Positions 15,371 through 15,642 of a stretch of 15,642 nucleotides of DNA are shown in pieces (the first letter of the stretch is position 1; every line of letters starts with the position of its first letter). Where the stretch lies: the NCBI GenBank assembly GCA_949747745.1, contig CATKFT010000292.1, positions 1 through 15,642 on the forward strand, written 5' to 3'. The stretch is from an uncultured Clostridia bacterium. GTDB taxonomy: Bacteria; Bacillota_A; Clostridia; TANB77; CAG-508. Below the pieces are notes generated by a model that searched no databases, was not told the DNA's origin, and saw only the letters and a program-made list of their open reading frames with translations. Made by a program: the position numbers and the translations under genes.

Positions 15371-15642
15371 GTATTTGGATATACTTCACTTATTTACATT
15401 AACTAAAAGTAGTGTGCTTCAAGTAATTTTAGAAATAAAAAAAGTAAAATGACTGCAAAAAAAGCATATAGAATTCGAAGATAATTATTTTTGAATGCTA
15501 TATGCTTATAATTTTGTAAAAAGCAAAAAAAGTTTAAAATTTCTATCGGATACTACAATATATTTAGTATATATTTTTTTATTATAGATATATACTAATA
15601 AAAAGAAAGAAAAATGTTACCTTTAAACTAAAAAATGAATAT
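15371..15642. other. Region after the permease, no gene seen
   Basis: The last 272 bases hold no convincing coding region. They contain the inverted repeat at 15462-15507 and, near the right edge, GTTACCTTTAA (15616-15626), the exact complement of a motif at 5841-5851. Confidence 0.5.
15462..15507. terminator. Inverted repeat terminator, stronger for the minus strand
   Basis: AAGCATATAGAATTC (15462-15476) and GAATGCTATATGCTT (15493-15507) pair at 14 of 15 positions. The T-run in the minus direction is seven long, while in the plus direction only ATAATTTT follows. It may end both the permease transcript and a convergent gene beyond the right edge. Confidence 0.65.

Overview
The window is a very AT-rich stretch (about a quarter to 30% G+C by eye) of a low-GC Gram-positive, spore-forming, Clostridia-like bacterium. 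It encodes the sporulation phosphatase SpoIIE and a DapF/DapL pair for diaminopimelate synthesis. It also has a surface protein with a C-terminal anchor-like tail, strong AGGAGG-type ribosome sites and AGA/ATA-rich codon use. An uncultured gut lineage fits, but that placement is inference.

Layout: the 3' end of a large surface protein (2-2701) ends at a terminator. spoIIE (3071-5584) follows, then a membrane-anchored WG-repeat protein (5922-7440), an unrecognised tail-anchored protein (7736-8971), acpS (9105-9476) and tatD (9601-10377). lemA lies on the minus strand (10572-11126), divergent from dapF (11363-12202) and dapL (12387-13623). An SsuBC/TauBC-like ABC transporter pair, ATPase (13810-14579) and permease (14572-15370), closes the window. 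Intergenic spaces hold intrinsic terminators, a hairpin repeat family, duplicated gene 3' ends and one GC-rich structured block.

The striking result concerns five of the eleven genes: spoIIE, the WG-repeat gene, dapL, the ABC ATPase and the ABC permease. Each looks broken by +1 frameshifts, eight in all. All eight breaks are the same: the zero frame reaches an in-frame CGG codon followed by A or G, and skipping only the C places the ribosome on a glycine codon (GGA seven times, GGG once). The full-length, family-typical protein then follows. The restored residues include the Gly of the DapL NPTG motif and a Gly of the ABC Walker A motif. In the restored reading no CGG is used as arginine anywhere, while AGA, AGG, CGT and CGA are. 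Eight other CGG triplets in coding sequence are out of phase and break nothing. The simplest biological reading is that CGG has no normal decoder here and serves as a +1 shift signal, or CGGR is read as a four-base glycine codon. The main competing explanation is a systematic single-C insertion artefact in the assembly, which must be excluded from reads.

If the shift is real, sporulation (three events in SpoIIE), lysine/peptidoglycan precursor synthesis (one in DapL) and an ABC importer (three across two genes) all depend on it.
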